A stretch of 64,000 bases of DNA, from assembly GCA_933228895.1 (NCBI GenBank), contig OW121856.1, positions 114,737,163-114,801,162 of the forward strand, given 5' to 3'. Below the pieces are notes generated by a model. That model was not told where the DNA came from. It ran no database searches and was given only the letters and a program-made list of their open reading frames with translations. Numbering within the stretch: position 1 is the first letter of the stretch; the number at the start of each line of letters is the position of its first letter. Of the stretch, positions 38,221-51,045 are shown in pieces. This stretch comes from Platycnemis pennipes. Its lineage: Eukaryota; Arthropoda; Insecta; Odonata; Platycnemididae. A program made the position numbers and the translations under genes.

Positions 38221-39929
38221 AATCCAGATTCTGAGGTGTGTTCTCAAAACAGCTTCCTTCTCATTAAATTCACTATTTCCGCAGTTTTAAAACAAGAATT
38301 GACACTAAGGCCTCTGCTCATCGGATTTCACCGATTTTTATACAATAATTCATGGCTAAATAAAAAATCCAGATTCTGAGGTGTGTTCTCAAAACATCTT
38401 CCTTCTCACTAAAATCACGATTTCCTCTGTTTTAAAACAAAAATTGACACTACGGCCTCTGCTAATCGGTTTTCACCGATTTTTATACAATAATTCATAC
38501 CGAAATAAAAAATCCAGATTCTGAGGTGTGTTCTCAAAACAGCTTCATATTCACTAAATTCACTTTTTCCGCTGTTTTAAAACAAGAATTGACGCTAAGG
38601 CCTCTGCTCTTCGGTTTTCAACGATTTTTATACAATAATTCATAGCGAAATAAAAAACCCAGATTCTGAGATGTGTTCTCAAAACACCTTCCTTCTCACT
38701 AAATTCACTATTTCCGCTGTTTTAAAAGAAAAATTGACACCAAGGCTTCTGCCCATTGGTTTTCACCGATTTTTATACAAAAATTCATAGCGAAATAAAA
38801 AATCCAGATTCTGAGGTGTGTTCTCAAAACACCTTCCTTCTAACTAAATTCACTATTTCCGCTGTTTTTAATCAGAAATTGACACTAAGGCCGGTTTCTG
38901 CTCATCGGTTTTCACCGATTTTTATAGAATAATTCATAGCGAAATAAAAAATCCAGATTCTGAGGTGTGTTCCCAAAACAGCTTCCTTCTCACTAAATTC
39001 ACTACTTCACCTGTTTTAAAACAAAAATTGACACTAGGCCCCTACTAATCGGTTTTCACCGACTTTTATGCAATAATTCATAGCGAAATAAAACATCCAA
39101 ATTCTAAGGTGTGTTCTCAAAACAGCTTCCTTCTCGCTTATTTCACTGTTTCCGCTGTTTTAAAACAAAAATTGACACTAAGGCCTCTGCTCATTGGTTT
39201 TCACCGATTTTTATACAATAATTCATGGCAAAATAAAAAATCCAGATTCTGAAGTGTGTTTTCAAAACACCATCATTGTCACAAAATTCAATATTGCCGC
39301 TATTTTGAAACAAAAATTGACACTGAGACATCTGCTCATCGGTTTTCACCGATTTTTATACAATAATTCAAGGCGAAATAAAAAATCCAGATTCTGAGGT
39401 GTGTTCTCAAAACAGCTCCCTTCTCACTAAATTCACTATTTCCGCTATTTTAAAACAAAAATTGACACTAAGGCTTCTGCTCATCGGATTTCACCGATTT
39501 TTATACAATAATTCATGGCAAAATAAAAAATCCAGATTCTGAGGTGTGTTCTCAAAACAGCTTCCTTCTCACTAAATTCACTATTTCCGCTGTTTTAAAA
39601 CAAGAATTGACACTAAGGCCTCTGCTCATCGGATTTCACCGATTTTTATACAATAATTCATGGCTAAATAAAAAATCCAGATTCTGAGGTGTGTTCTCAA
39701 AACATCTTCCTTCTCACTAAAATCACTATTTCCTCTGTTTTAAAACAAAAATTGACACTACGGCCTCTGCTAATCGGTTTTCACCGATTTTTATACAATA
39801 AATCATACCGAAATAAAAAATCCAGATTCTGAGGTGTGTTCTCAAAACAGCTTCCTATTCACTAAATTCACTATTTCCGCTGTTTTAAAACAAGAATTGA
39901 CGCTAAGGCCTCTGCTCATCGGTTTTCAC

Positions 39930-41338
39930 CGATTTTTATATAATAATTCATAGCGAAATAAAAAATCCTGATTCTGAGTTGTGTTCTCAAACCAGCTTGC
40001 TTCTCACTTATTTCACTGTTTCCGCCGTTTTAAAACAAAAATTGACACTACGGCCTCTGCTCATCGGTTTTCACCGATTTTTATACAATAATTCATAGCG
40101 AAATAAAAAATCCTGATTCTGAGGTGTGTTCTCAAATTAGCTTCCTTCTCACTAAATTCATTACTTCCGCTGTTTTAAAACAAAAATTGACACTACGGCC
40201 TCTGCTCATCGGTTTTCACCGATTTTAATAGAATAATTCATAGCGAAATAAAAAATCCAGATTCTGAGGTGTGTTCTCAAAACAGCTTCCTTCTCACTAA
40301 ATTCACTACTTCACCTGTTTTAAAACAAAAATTGACACTAAGGCCCCTACTAATCGGTTTTCACCGACTTTTATACAATAATTCATAGCGAAAAAAAAAA
40401 TCCAGATTCTAAGGTGTGTTCTCAAAACAGCTTCCTTCTCGCTTATTTCACTGTTTCCGCTGTTTTAAAAGAAAAATTGACACTAAGGCCTCTGCTCATT
40501 GGTTTTCACCGATTTTTATATAATAATTCATGGCAAAATAAAAAATCCAGATTCTGAAGTGTGTTTTCAAAACACCTTCATTGTCACAAAATTCAATATT
40601 GCCGCTATTTTGAAACAAGAATTGACATTAAGACTTCTGCTCATCGGTTTTCACCGATTTTTATACAATAATTCATAGCGAAATAAAAAATCCAGATTCT
40701 GAGGTGTGTTCTCAAAACAGCTCCCTTCTCACTAAATTCACTATTTCCGCTATTTTAAAACAAAAATTGACACTAAGGCTTCTGCTCATCGGATTTCACC
40801 GATTTTTAAACAATAATTCATGGCAAAATAAAAAATCCAGATTCTGAGGTGTGTTCTCAAAACAGCTTCCTTCTTACTAAATTCACTATTTCCGCAGTTT
40901 TAAAACAAGAATTGACACTAAGGCCTCTGCTCATCGGATTTCACCGATTTTTATACAATAATTCATGGCAAAATAAAAAATCCAGATTCTGAGGTGTGTT
41001 CTCAAAACAGCTTCCTTCTCACTAAAATTACTATTTCCTCTGTTTTAAAACAAAAATTGACACAACGGCCTCTGCTAATCGGTTTTCACCGATTTTTATA
41101 ATATAATTCATACCGAAATAAAAATCCAGATTCTGAGGTGTGTTCTCAAAACAGCTTCCTATTCACTAAATTCACTGTTTCCGCTGTTTTAAAACAAAAA
41201 TTGTCAATAAGTCCTCTGCTCATCGGTTTTCACCGATTTTTACACAATAATTCATAGCGAAATAAAAAATACAGATTCTGAGGTGTGTTCGCAAAACACC
41301 ATCCTTCTCACTAAATTCACTACTTCCGCTGTTTTAAA
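39930..41338 (+). repeat. 2,174-bp-period duplication, copy 1
   Basis: Matches 42,104-43,510 at offset 2,174 (15 monomers minus 1 bp). Shared marks are TATATAATAATTC (39,938 and 42,112), ACCGATTTTAATAG (40,219 and 42,393), GCGAAAAAAAAAATCC (40,389 and 42,563) and ATAATATAATTCATACC (41,098 and 43,270). The run through ATTTTAATAG and ATAATATAATTC is also related to 19,040-19,940 and 29,340-30,240. Confidence 0.78.
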
Positions 41339-42103
41339 ACAAAAATTGTCAATAAGTCCTCTGCTCATCGGTTTTCACCGATTTTTACACAATAATTCAT
41401 AGCGAAATAAAAAATACAGATTCTGAGGTGTGTTCTCAAAACAGCTTCCTTCTCGCTTATTTCACTGTTTCCGCTGTTTTAAAACAAAAATTGACACTAA
41501 GGCCTCTGCTCATTGGTTTTCACCGATTTTTATACAATAATTCAAGGCTAAATAAAAAATCCAGATTCTGAGGTGTGTTCTCAAAAAAGCTACCTTCTCA
41601 TTAAAATCACTATTTCCTCTGTTTTAAAACAAAAATTGACACTACGGCCTCTGCTCATCGGTTTTCACCGATTTTTATACAATAATTCATACCGAAATAA
41701 AAAATCCAGATTCTGAGGTGTGTTCTCAAAACAGCTTCCTATTCACTAAATTCACTATTTCCGCTGTTTTAAAACAAAAATTGTCAATAAGTCCTCTGCT
41801 CATCGGTTTTCACCGATTTTTACACAATAATTCATAGCGAAATAAAAAATCCAGATTCTGAGGTGTGTTCTCAAAACACCATCCTTCTCACTAAATTCAC
41901 TATTTCCGCTGTTTTAAAACAAGAATTGACATTTTGGCCTCTGCTCATCGGTTTTCACCGATTTTTATACAAAAATTCATAGCGAAATAAAAAATCCAGA
42001 TTTTTCGGTGTGTTCTAAAAATAGGCTTTCTTCCCACTAAATTTACTGTATCCGCTGTTTTAAAAAAAAAATGACACTAAGGCCTCTGCTCATGGGTTTT
42101 CAC
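41339..42103 (+). repeat. Satellite monomers separating the two 2,174-bp copies
   Basis: About five monomers of mixed class, including one near 41,400-41,540 that reads CATAGCG, ATACAG and CTCGCTTATTTC together, a combination not seen in the ordered repeats and so probably a recombinant. It also holds a degenerate A-run monomer (CAGATTTTTCGGTG near 41,998, ATAGGCTTTC near 42,021). No gene is present. Confidence 0.65.
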
Positions 42104-43510
42104 CGATTTTTATATAATAATTCATAGCGAAATAAAAAATCCTGATTCTGAGTTGTGTTCTCAAACCAGCTTGCTTCTCACTTATTTCACTGTTTCCGCT
42201 GTTTTAAAACAAAAATTGACACTACGGCCTCTGCTCATCGGTTTTCACCGATTTTTATACAATAATTCATAGCGAAATAAAAAATCCTGATTCTGAGGTG
42301 TGTTCTCAAATTAGCTTCCTTCTCACTAAATTCATTACTTCCGCTGTTTTAAAACAAAAATTGACACTACGGCCTCTGCTCATCGGTTTTCACCGATTTT
42401 AATAGAATAATTCATAGCGAAATAAAAAATCCAGATTCTGAGGTGTGTTCTCAAAACAGCTTCCTTCTCACTAAATTCACTACTTCACCTGTTTTAAAAC
42501 AAAAATTGACACTAAGGCCCCTACTAATCGGTTTTCACCGACTTTTATACAATAATTCATAGCGAAAAAAAAAATCCAGATTCTAAAGTGTGTTCTCAAA
42601 ACAGCTTCCTTCTCGCTTATTTCACTGTTTCCGCTGTTTTAAAAGAAAAATTGACACTAAGGCCTCTGCTCATTGGTTTTCACCGATTTTTATACAATAA
42701 TTCATGGCAAAATAAAAAATCCAGATTCTGAAGTGTTTTCAAAACACCTTCATTGTCACAAAATTCAATATTGCCGCTATTTTGAAACAAGAATTGACAT
42801 TAAGACTTCTGCTCATCGGTTTTCACCGATTTTTATACAATAATTCATAGCGAAATAAAAAATCCAGATTCTGAGGTGTGTTCTCAAAACAGCTCCCTTC
42901 TCACTAAATTCACTATTTCCGCTATTTTAAAACATAAATTGACACTAAGGCTTCTGCTCATCGGATTTCACCGATTTTTATACAATAATTCATGGCAAAA
43001 TAAAAAATCCAGATTCTGAGGTGTGTTCTCAAAACAGCTTCCCTCTCACTAAATTCACTATTTCCGCAGTTTTAAAACAAGAATTGACACTAAGGCCTCT
43101 GCTCATCGGATTTCACCGATTTTTATACAATAATTCATGGCAAAATAAAAAATCCAGATTCTGAGGTGTGTTCTCAAAACAGCTTCCTTCTCACTAAAAT
43201 TACTATTTCCTCTGTTTTAAAACAAAAATTGACACAACGGCCTCTGCTAATCGGTTTTCACCGATTTTAATAATATAATTCATACCGAAATAAAAATCCA
43301 GATTCTGAGGTGTGTTCTCAAAACAGCTTCCTATTTACTAAATTCACTGTTTCCGCTGTTTTAAAACAAAAATTGTCAATAAGTCCTCTGCTCATCGGTT
43401 TTCACCGATTTTTACACAATAATTCATAGCGAAATAAAAAATACAGATTCTGAGGTGTGTTCTCAAAACACCATCCTTCTCACTAAATTCACTACTTCCG
43501 CTGTTTTAAA
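42104..43510 (+). repeat. 2,174-bp-period duplication, copy 2
   Basis: Second copy of 39,930-41,338. It differs by scattered substitutions and by loss of two bases in the GAAGTG monomer near 42,733 (GAAGTGTTTTC instead of GAAGTGTGTTTTC), which shortens the flank of dyad 3. It diverges from copy 1 after the GTTTTAAAA at about 43,510, where this copy reads TAAGAATTG. Confidence 0.78.
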
Positions 43511-44160
43511 ATAAGAATTGACACTAAGGCCTCTGCTCATCGGTTTTCACCGATTTTTATACAATAATTCATAGCGAAATAAAAAACCCAGATTATTAGG
43601 TGTGTTCTCAAAACAGCTTCCTTTTCACTAAACCCACTTTTTCCGCTGTTTTAAAACTAAACTTGACACTAAGGCCCCTGCTCATCGGTTTTCACCGATT
43701 TTTATACAATAATTCATAGCAAAATAAAAAATCCAGATTCTGAGGTGTTTTATCAAAACACCTTCCTTCTCACTAAATTCACAATTTCCGCTGTTTTAAA
43801 ATAAGAATTGACACTAAGGCCCCTGCTCATCGGTTTTCACCGATTTTTATACAATAATTCATAGCAAAATAAAAAATCCAGATTCTGAGGTGTGTTCTCA
43901 AAACAGCTTCCATCTCACTAAATTCACTATTTCCGCTGTTTTAAAACAAGAATTGACACTAAGGCCTCTGCTCATCGGATTTCACCGATTTTTATACAAT
44001 AATTCATGGCAAAATAAAAAATCCAGATTCTGAGGTGTGTTCTCAAAACAGCTTCCTTCTCACTAAAATCACTATTTCCTCTGTTTTAAAACAAAAATTG
44101 ACACTACGGCCTCTGCTAATCGGTTTTCACCGATTTTTATACAATAATTCATACCGAAAT
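43440..44160 (+). repeat. About 0.72-kb segment repeated at 45,613-46,335
   Basis: Five monomers beginning with ATACAGATTC are found again about 2,173 bp downstream. Shared features are CTTCCTTTTCACTAAACCCAC (43,617 and 45,790), AAACTAAACTTGACAC and TAAGGCCCCTGCTC. The copies diverge after the CATACCG site, where the upstream copy continues with CTTCCTATTCAC and the downstream copy with CTTCCTTCTAAC. Confidence 0.7.
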
Positions 44161-47100
44161 AAAAAATCCAGATTCTGAGGTGTGTTCTCAAAACAGCTTC
44201 CTATTCACTAAATTCACTATTTCCGCTGTTTCAAAACAAAAATTGTCAATAAGTCCTCTCCTCATCGGTTTTCACCGATTTTTACATAATAATTAATAGC
44301 GAAATAAAAAATCCAGATTCTGAGGTGTGTTCTCAAAACACCATCCTTCTCTCTAAATTCACTATTTCCGCTGTTTTAAAACAAGAATTGACACTTTGGC
44401 CTCTGCTCATCGGTTTTCACCGATTTTTATACAAAAATTCATAGCGAAATAAAAAATCCAGATTTTAAGGTGTGTTCTAGAAATCAGCTTCCTTCCCACT
44501 AAATTTACTGTATCCGCTGTTTTAAAAAAAAATGACACTAAGGCCTCTGCTCATCGGTTTTCACCGATTTTTATACAATAATTCATGGCAAAATAAAAAA
44601 TCCTGATTCTGAGTTGTGTTCTCAAACCAGCTTGCTTCTCACTAATTTCACTGTTTCCGCTGTTTTAAAACAAAAATTGACACTACGGCCTCTGCTCATC
44701 GGTTTTCACCGATTTTTATACAATAATTCATAGCGCAATAAAAAATCCTGATTCTGAGGTGTGTTCTCAAATTAGCTTCCTTCTCACTAAATTCATTACT
44801 TCCGCTGTTTTAAAACAAAAATTGACACTACGGCCTCTGCTCATCGGTTTTCACCGATTTTTATAGAATAATTCATAGCGAAATAAAAAATCCAGATTCT
44901 GAGGTGTGTTCTCAAAACAGCTTCCTTCTCACTAAATTAACTACTTCACCTGTTTTAAAACAAAAATTGACACTAAGGCCCCTACTAATCGGTTGTCACC
45001 GACTTTTATACAATAATTCATAGCGAAATAAAAAATCCAGATTCTAAGGTGTGTTCTCAAAACAGCTTCCTTCTCGCTTATTTCACTGTTTCCGCTGTTT
45101 TAAAACAAAAATTGACACTAAGGCTTCTGCTCATCGGATATCACCGATTTTTATACAATAATTCATGGCAAAATAAAAAATCCAGCTTCTGAGGTGTGTT
45201 CTCAAAACAGCTTCCTTCTCACTAAATTCACGATTTCCGCAGTTTTAAAACAAGAATTGACACTAAGGCCTCTGCTCATCGGATTTCACCGATTTTTATA
45301 CAATAATTCATGGCAAAATAAAAAATCCAGATTCTGAGGTGTGTTCTCAAAACAGCTTCCTTCTCACTAAAATCACTATTTCCTCTGTTTTAAAACAAAA
45401 ATTGACACAACGGCCGCTGCTAATCGGTTTTCACCGATTTTTATACAATAATTCATACCGAAATAAAAATCCAGATTCTGAGGTGTGTTCTCAAAACAGC
45501 TTCCTATTCACTAAATTCACTATTTCCACTGTTTTAAAACAAAAATTGTCAATAAGTCCTCTGCTCATCGGTTTTCACCGATTTTTACACAATAATTCAT
45601 AGCGAAATAAAAAATACAGATTCTGAGGTGTGTTCTCAAAACACCATCCTTCTCACTAAATTCACTATTTCCGGTGTTTTAAAATAGGAATTGACACTAA
45701 GGCCTCTGCTCATCGGTTTTCACCGATTTTTATACAATAATTCATAGCGAAATAAAAAACCCAGATTATGAGGTATTTCTCAAAACAGCTTCCTTTTCAC
45801 TAAACCCACTTTTTCCGCTGTTTTAAAACTAAACTTGACACTAAGGCCCCTGCTCATCGGTTTTCACCGATTTTTATACAATAATTCATAGCAAAATAAA
45901 AAATCCAGATTCTGAGGTGTGTTCTCAAAACACCTTCCTTCTCACTAAATTCACTATTTCCGCTGTTTTAAAATAAGAATTGACACTAAGGCCCCTGCTC
46001 ATCGGTTTTCACCGATTTTTATACAATAATTCATAGCAAAATAAAAAATCCAGATTCTGAGGTGTGTTCTCAAAACATCTTCCTTCTCACTAATTTCACT
46101 ATTTCCGCTGTTTTAAAACAAGAATTGACACTAAGGCCTCTGCTCATCGGATTTCACCGATTTTTATACAATAATTCATGGCAAAATAAAAAATCCAGAT
46201 TCTGAGGTGTGTTCTCAAAACAGCTTCCTTCTCACTTAAATCACTATTTCCTCTGTTTTAAAACAAAAATTGACACTACGGCCTCTGCTAATCGGTTTTC
46301 ACCGATTTTTATACAATAATTCATACCGAAATAAAAAATCCAGATTCTGAGGTGTGTTCTCAAAACACCTTCCTTCTAACAAATTCACTATTTCCGCTGT
46401 TTTTAATCAGAAATTGACACTAAGGCCGGTTTCTGCTCATCGGTTTTCACCGATTTTTATAGAATAATTCATAGCGAAATAAAAAATCCAGATTCTGAGG
46501 TGTGTTCTCAAAACAGCTTCCTTCTCACTAAATTCACTACTTCACCTGTTTTAAAACAAAAATTGACACTAAGGCCCCTACTAATCGGTTTTCACCGACT
46601 TTTATACAATAATTCATAGCGAAATAAAACATCCAAATTCTAAGGTGTGTTCTCAAAACAGCTTCCTTCTCGCTTATTTCACTGTTTCCGCTGTTTTAAA
46701 ACAAAAATTGACACTAAGGCCTCTGCTCATTGGTTTTCACCGATTTTTATACAATAATTCATGGCAAAATAAAAAATCCAGATTCTGAAGTGTGTTTTCA
46801 AAACACCATCATTGTCACAAAATTCAATATTGCCGCTATTTTGAAACAAAAATTGACACAAAGACATCTGCTCATCGGTTTTCACCGATTTTTATACAAT
46901 AATTCATAGCGAAATAAAAAATCCAGATTCTGAGGTGTGTTCTCAAAACAGCTCCCTTCTCACTAAATTCACTATTTCCGCTATTTTAAAACAAAAATTG
47001 ACACTAAGGCTTCTGCTCATCGGATTTCACCGATTTTTATACAATAATTCAGGGCAAAATAAAAAATCCAGATTCTGAGGTGTGTTCTCAAAACAGCTTC

Positions 47101-47769
47101 CTTCTCACTAAATTCACTATTTCCGCTGTTTTAAAACAAGAATTGACACTAAGGCCTCTGCTCATCGGATTTCACCGATTTTTATACAATAATTCATGGC
47201 TAAATAAAAAATCCAGATTCTGAGGTGTGTTCTCAAAACATCTTCCTTCTCACTAAAATCACTATTTCCTCTGTTTTAAAACAAAAATTGACACTACGGC
47301 CTCTGCTAATCGGTTGTCACCGATTTTTATACAATAATTCATACCGAAATAAAAAATCCAGATTCTGAGGTGTGTTCTCAAAACAGCTTCCTATTCACTA
47401 AATTCACTATTTCCGCTGTTTTAAAACAAGAATTGACGCTAAGGCCTCTGCTCATCGGTTTTCAACGATTTTTATACAATAATTCATAGCGAAATAAAAA
47501 ACCCAGATTCTGAGGTGTGTTCTCAAAACACCTTCCTTCTCACTAAATTCACTATTTCCGCTGTTTTAAAAGAAAAATTGACACCAAGGCTTCTGCCCAT
47601 TGGTTTTCACCGATTTTTATACAAAAATTCATAGCGAAATAAAAATCCAGATTCTGAGGTGTGTTCTCAAAACACCTTCCTTCTAACTAAATTCACTATT
47701 TCCGCTGTTTTTAATCAGAAATTGAAACTAAGGCCGGTTTCTGCTCATCGGTTTTCACCGATTTTTATA
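44161..47769 (+). repeat. Patchwork of satellite monomers with short-range duplications
   Basis: Usual monomers in the usual orientation. It contains the second 0.72-kb copy (45,613-46,335), an 87-codon frame at 45,339-45,602 identical to those near 36,210 and 53,612, and GGCCGG-tagged monomers near 46,424 and 47,733. The CATGGCTAAATAAA monomer near 47,200 matches one near 39,660 at about 7,540 bp (52 monomers), so part of this stretch derives from the 38,500-39,900 region. No gene or unique DNA is present. Confidence 0.7.
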
Positions 47770-50700
47770 GAATAATTCATAGCGAAATAAAAAATCCAGA
47801 TTCTGAGGTGTGTTCTCAAAACACCATCCTTCTCACTAAATTCACTATTTCCGCTGTTTTAAAACAAGAATTGACACTACGGCCTCTGCTCATCGGTTTT
47901 CACCGATTTTTATACAAAAATTCATAGCGAAATAAAAAATCCAGATTTTAAGGTGTGTTCTAAAAATCAGCTTCCTTCCCACTAAATTTACTGTATCCGC
48001 TTTTAAAAAAAAAAATGACACTAAGGCCTCTGCTCATCGGTTTTCACCGATTTTTATACAATAATTCATAGCGAATAAAAAAATCCTGATTCTGAGTTGT
48101 GTTCTCAAACCAGCTTGCTTCTCACTTATATCACTATTTCCGCTGTTTCAAACAAAAATTGACACTACGGCCTCTGCTCATCGGTTTTCACCGATTTTTA
48201 TACAATAATTCATAGCGAAATAAAAAATCCTGATTCTGAGGTGTGTTCTCAAATTAGCTTCCTTCTCACTAAATTCATTACTTCCGCTGTTTTAAAACAA
48301 AAATTGACACTACGGCCTCTGCTCATCGGTTTTCACCGATTTTTATAGAATAATTCATAGCGAAATAAAAAATCCAGATTCTGAGGTGTGTTCTCAAAAC
48401 AGCTTTCTTCTCACTAAATTCACTACTTCACCTGTTTTAAAACAAAAATTGACACTAAGGCCCGTACTAATCGGTTTTCACCGACTTTTATACAATAATT
48501 CATAGCGTAATAAAACATCCAAATTCTAAGGTGTGTTCTCAAAACAGCTTCCTTCTCGCTTATTTCACTGTTTCCGCTGTTTTAAAACAAAAATTGACAC
48601 TAAGGCCTCTGCTCATTGGTTTTCACCGATTTTTATACAATAATTCATGGCAAAATAAAAAATCCAGATTCTGAAGTGTGTTTTCAAAACACCATCATTG
48701 TCACAAAATTCAATATTGCCGCTATTTTGAAACAAAAATTGACACTAAGACATCTGCTCATCGGTTTTCATCGATTTTTATACAATAATTCATAGCGAAA
48801 TAAAAAATCCAGATTCTGAGGTGTGTTCTCAAAACAGCTCCCTTCTCACTAAATTCGCTATTTCCGCTATTTTAAAACAAAAATTGTTACTAAGGCTTCT
48901 GCTCATCGGATTTCACCGATTTTTACACAATAATTCATAGCGACATAAAAAATCCAGATTCTGAGGTGTGTTCTCAAAACACCATCCTTCTCACTAAATT
49001 CACTATTTCCGCTGTTTTAAAACAAGAATTGACACTACGGCCTCTGCTCATCGGTTTTCACCGATTTTTATACAAAAATTCATAGCGAAATAAAAAATCC
49101 AGATTTTAAGGTGTGTTCTAAAAATCAGCTTCCTTCCCACTAAATTTACTGTATCCGCTGTTAAAAAAAAAAATGACACTAAGGCCTCTGCTCATCGGTA
49201 TTCACCGATTTTTATACAATAATTCATAGCGAAATAAAAAACCCAGATTATGAGGTGTGTTCTCAAAACAGCTTCCTTCTCACTAAACTCACTTTTTCCG
49301 CTGTTTTAAAACTAAACTTGACACTAAGGCCCCTGCTCATCGGTTTTCACCGATTATTATACAATAATTCATAGCAAAATAAAAAATCCAGATTCTGAGG
49401 TGTGTTCTCAAAACACCTTCCTTCTCACTAAAATCACTATTTTCGCTGTTTTAAAACAAGAATTGACGCTAAGGCCTCTGCTTATCGGTTTTCACCGATT
49501 TTTATACAATAATTCATAGCGAAATAAAAAACCCAGATTCTGAGGTGTGTTCTCAAAACACCTTCCTTCTCACTAAATTCACTATTTCCGCTGTTTTAAA
49601 ACAAAAATTGACACCAAGGCTTCTGCCCATTGGTTTTCACCAATTTTTATACAATAATTTATAGCGAAATAAAAAATCCAGATTCTGAGGTGTGTTCTCA
49701 GAACACCTTCCTTCTAACTAAATTCACTATTTCCGCTGTTTTTAATCAGAAATTGACACTAAGGCCGGTTTCTGCTCATCGGTTTTCACCCATTTTTATA
49801 GAATAATTCATAGCGAAATAAAAAATCCAGATTCTGAGGTGTGTTCTCAAAACAGCTTCCTTCTCACTAAATTCACTACTTCACCTGTTTTAAAACAAAA
49901 ATTGACACTAAGGCCCCTTCTAATCGGTTTTCACCGATTTTTATACAATAATTCATGGCAAAATAAAAAATCCAGATTCTGAAGTGTGTTCTCAAAACAG
50001 CTTCCTTCTCACTAAAATCACTATTTCCTCTGTTTTAAAACAAAAATTGACACTACGGCCTCTGCTAATCGGTTTTCACCGATTTTTATACAATAATTCA
50101 TACCGAAATAAAAAATCCAGATTCTGAGGTGTGTTCTCAAAACAGCTTCCTATTCACTAAATTCACTATTTCCGCTGTTTTAAAACAAAAATTGTCAATA
50201 AGTCCTCTGCTCATCGGTTTTCACCGATTATCACACAATAATTCATAGCGAAATAAAAAATCCAGATTCTGAGGTGTGTTCTCAAAACACCATCCTTCTC
50301 ACTAAATTCACTATTTCCGCTGTTTTAAAACAAGAATTGACACTAAGGCCTATGCTCATCGGTTTTCACCGATTTTTATACAATAATTCATAGCGAAATA
50401 AAAAATCCTGATTCTGAGTTGTGTTCTCAAACCAGCTTGCTTCTCACTTATTTCACTGTTTCCGCTGTTTTAAAACAAAAATTGACACTACGGCCTCTGC
50501 TCATCGGTTTTCACCGATTTTTATACAATAATTCATTGCGAAATAAAAAATCCTGATTCTGAGGTGTGTTCTCAAATTAGCTTCCTTCTCACTAAATTCA
50601 TTACTTCCGCTTTTTTAAAACAAAAATTGACACTACGGCCTCTGGGCATCAGTTTTCACCGATTTTTATAGAATAATTCATAGCGAAATAAAAAATCCAG

Positions 50701-50804
50701 ATTCTGAGGTGTGTTCTCAAAACAGCTTCCTTCTCACTAAATTCACTACTTCACCTGTTTTAAAACAAAAATTGACACTAAGGCCCCTACTAATCGGTTT
50801 TCAC

Positions 50805-51045
50805 CGATTTTTATACAATAATTCATACCGAAATAAAAAATCCAGATTCTGAGGTGTGTTCTCAAAACACCTTCCTTCTAACATATTCACTATTTCCGCT
50901 GTTTTTAATCAGAAATTGACACTAAGGCCGGTTTCTGCTCATCGGTTTTCACCGATTTTTATAGAATAATTCATAGCGAAATAAAAAATCCAGATTCTGA
51001 GGTGTGTTCTCAAAACAGCTTCCTTCTCACTAAATTCAATATTGC
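50805..51045 (+). repeat. Replaced patch of about 240 bp (probable conversion tract)
   Basis: On both sides this block follows 33,240-33,400 and 33,640 onward. Within the patch it does not. Copy 1 there has the CTCGCTTATTTC and GAAGTG monomers, while this copy has CATACCG, CTTCTAACATATTCAC, TTTTTAATCAGAAATTG and GGCCGGTTTCTGC, as near 46,310-46,530. The block length is preserved to within 3 bp (offset 17,399 before and 17,402 after). The donor-like site has CTAACAAATTCAC where the patch has CTAACATATTCAC, so it is close but not identical. Confidence 0.75.

Larger units (their letters stand above)
30370..40752 (+). repeat. 10.4-kb block of the dispersed duplication, copy 1
   Basis: Pairs with 47,770-58,443 at an offset of 17,399-17,402, rising to 17,692 after the two-monomer indel near 54,610. 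Shared rare variants include TTTTCATCGATTTTT (31,367 and 48,766), AAAATTGTTACTAAGG (31,484 and 48,884), GCGACATAAAA (31,543 and 48,941), CTCTGGGCATCAG (33,241 and 50,640) and TTATGCAATAATTC (39,066 and 56,758). The left edge overlaps the end of 10.3-kb copy 2, so this duplication used an already rearranged template. Confidence 0.85.
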
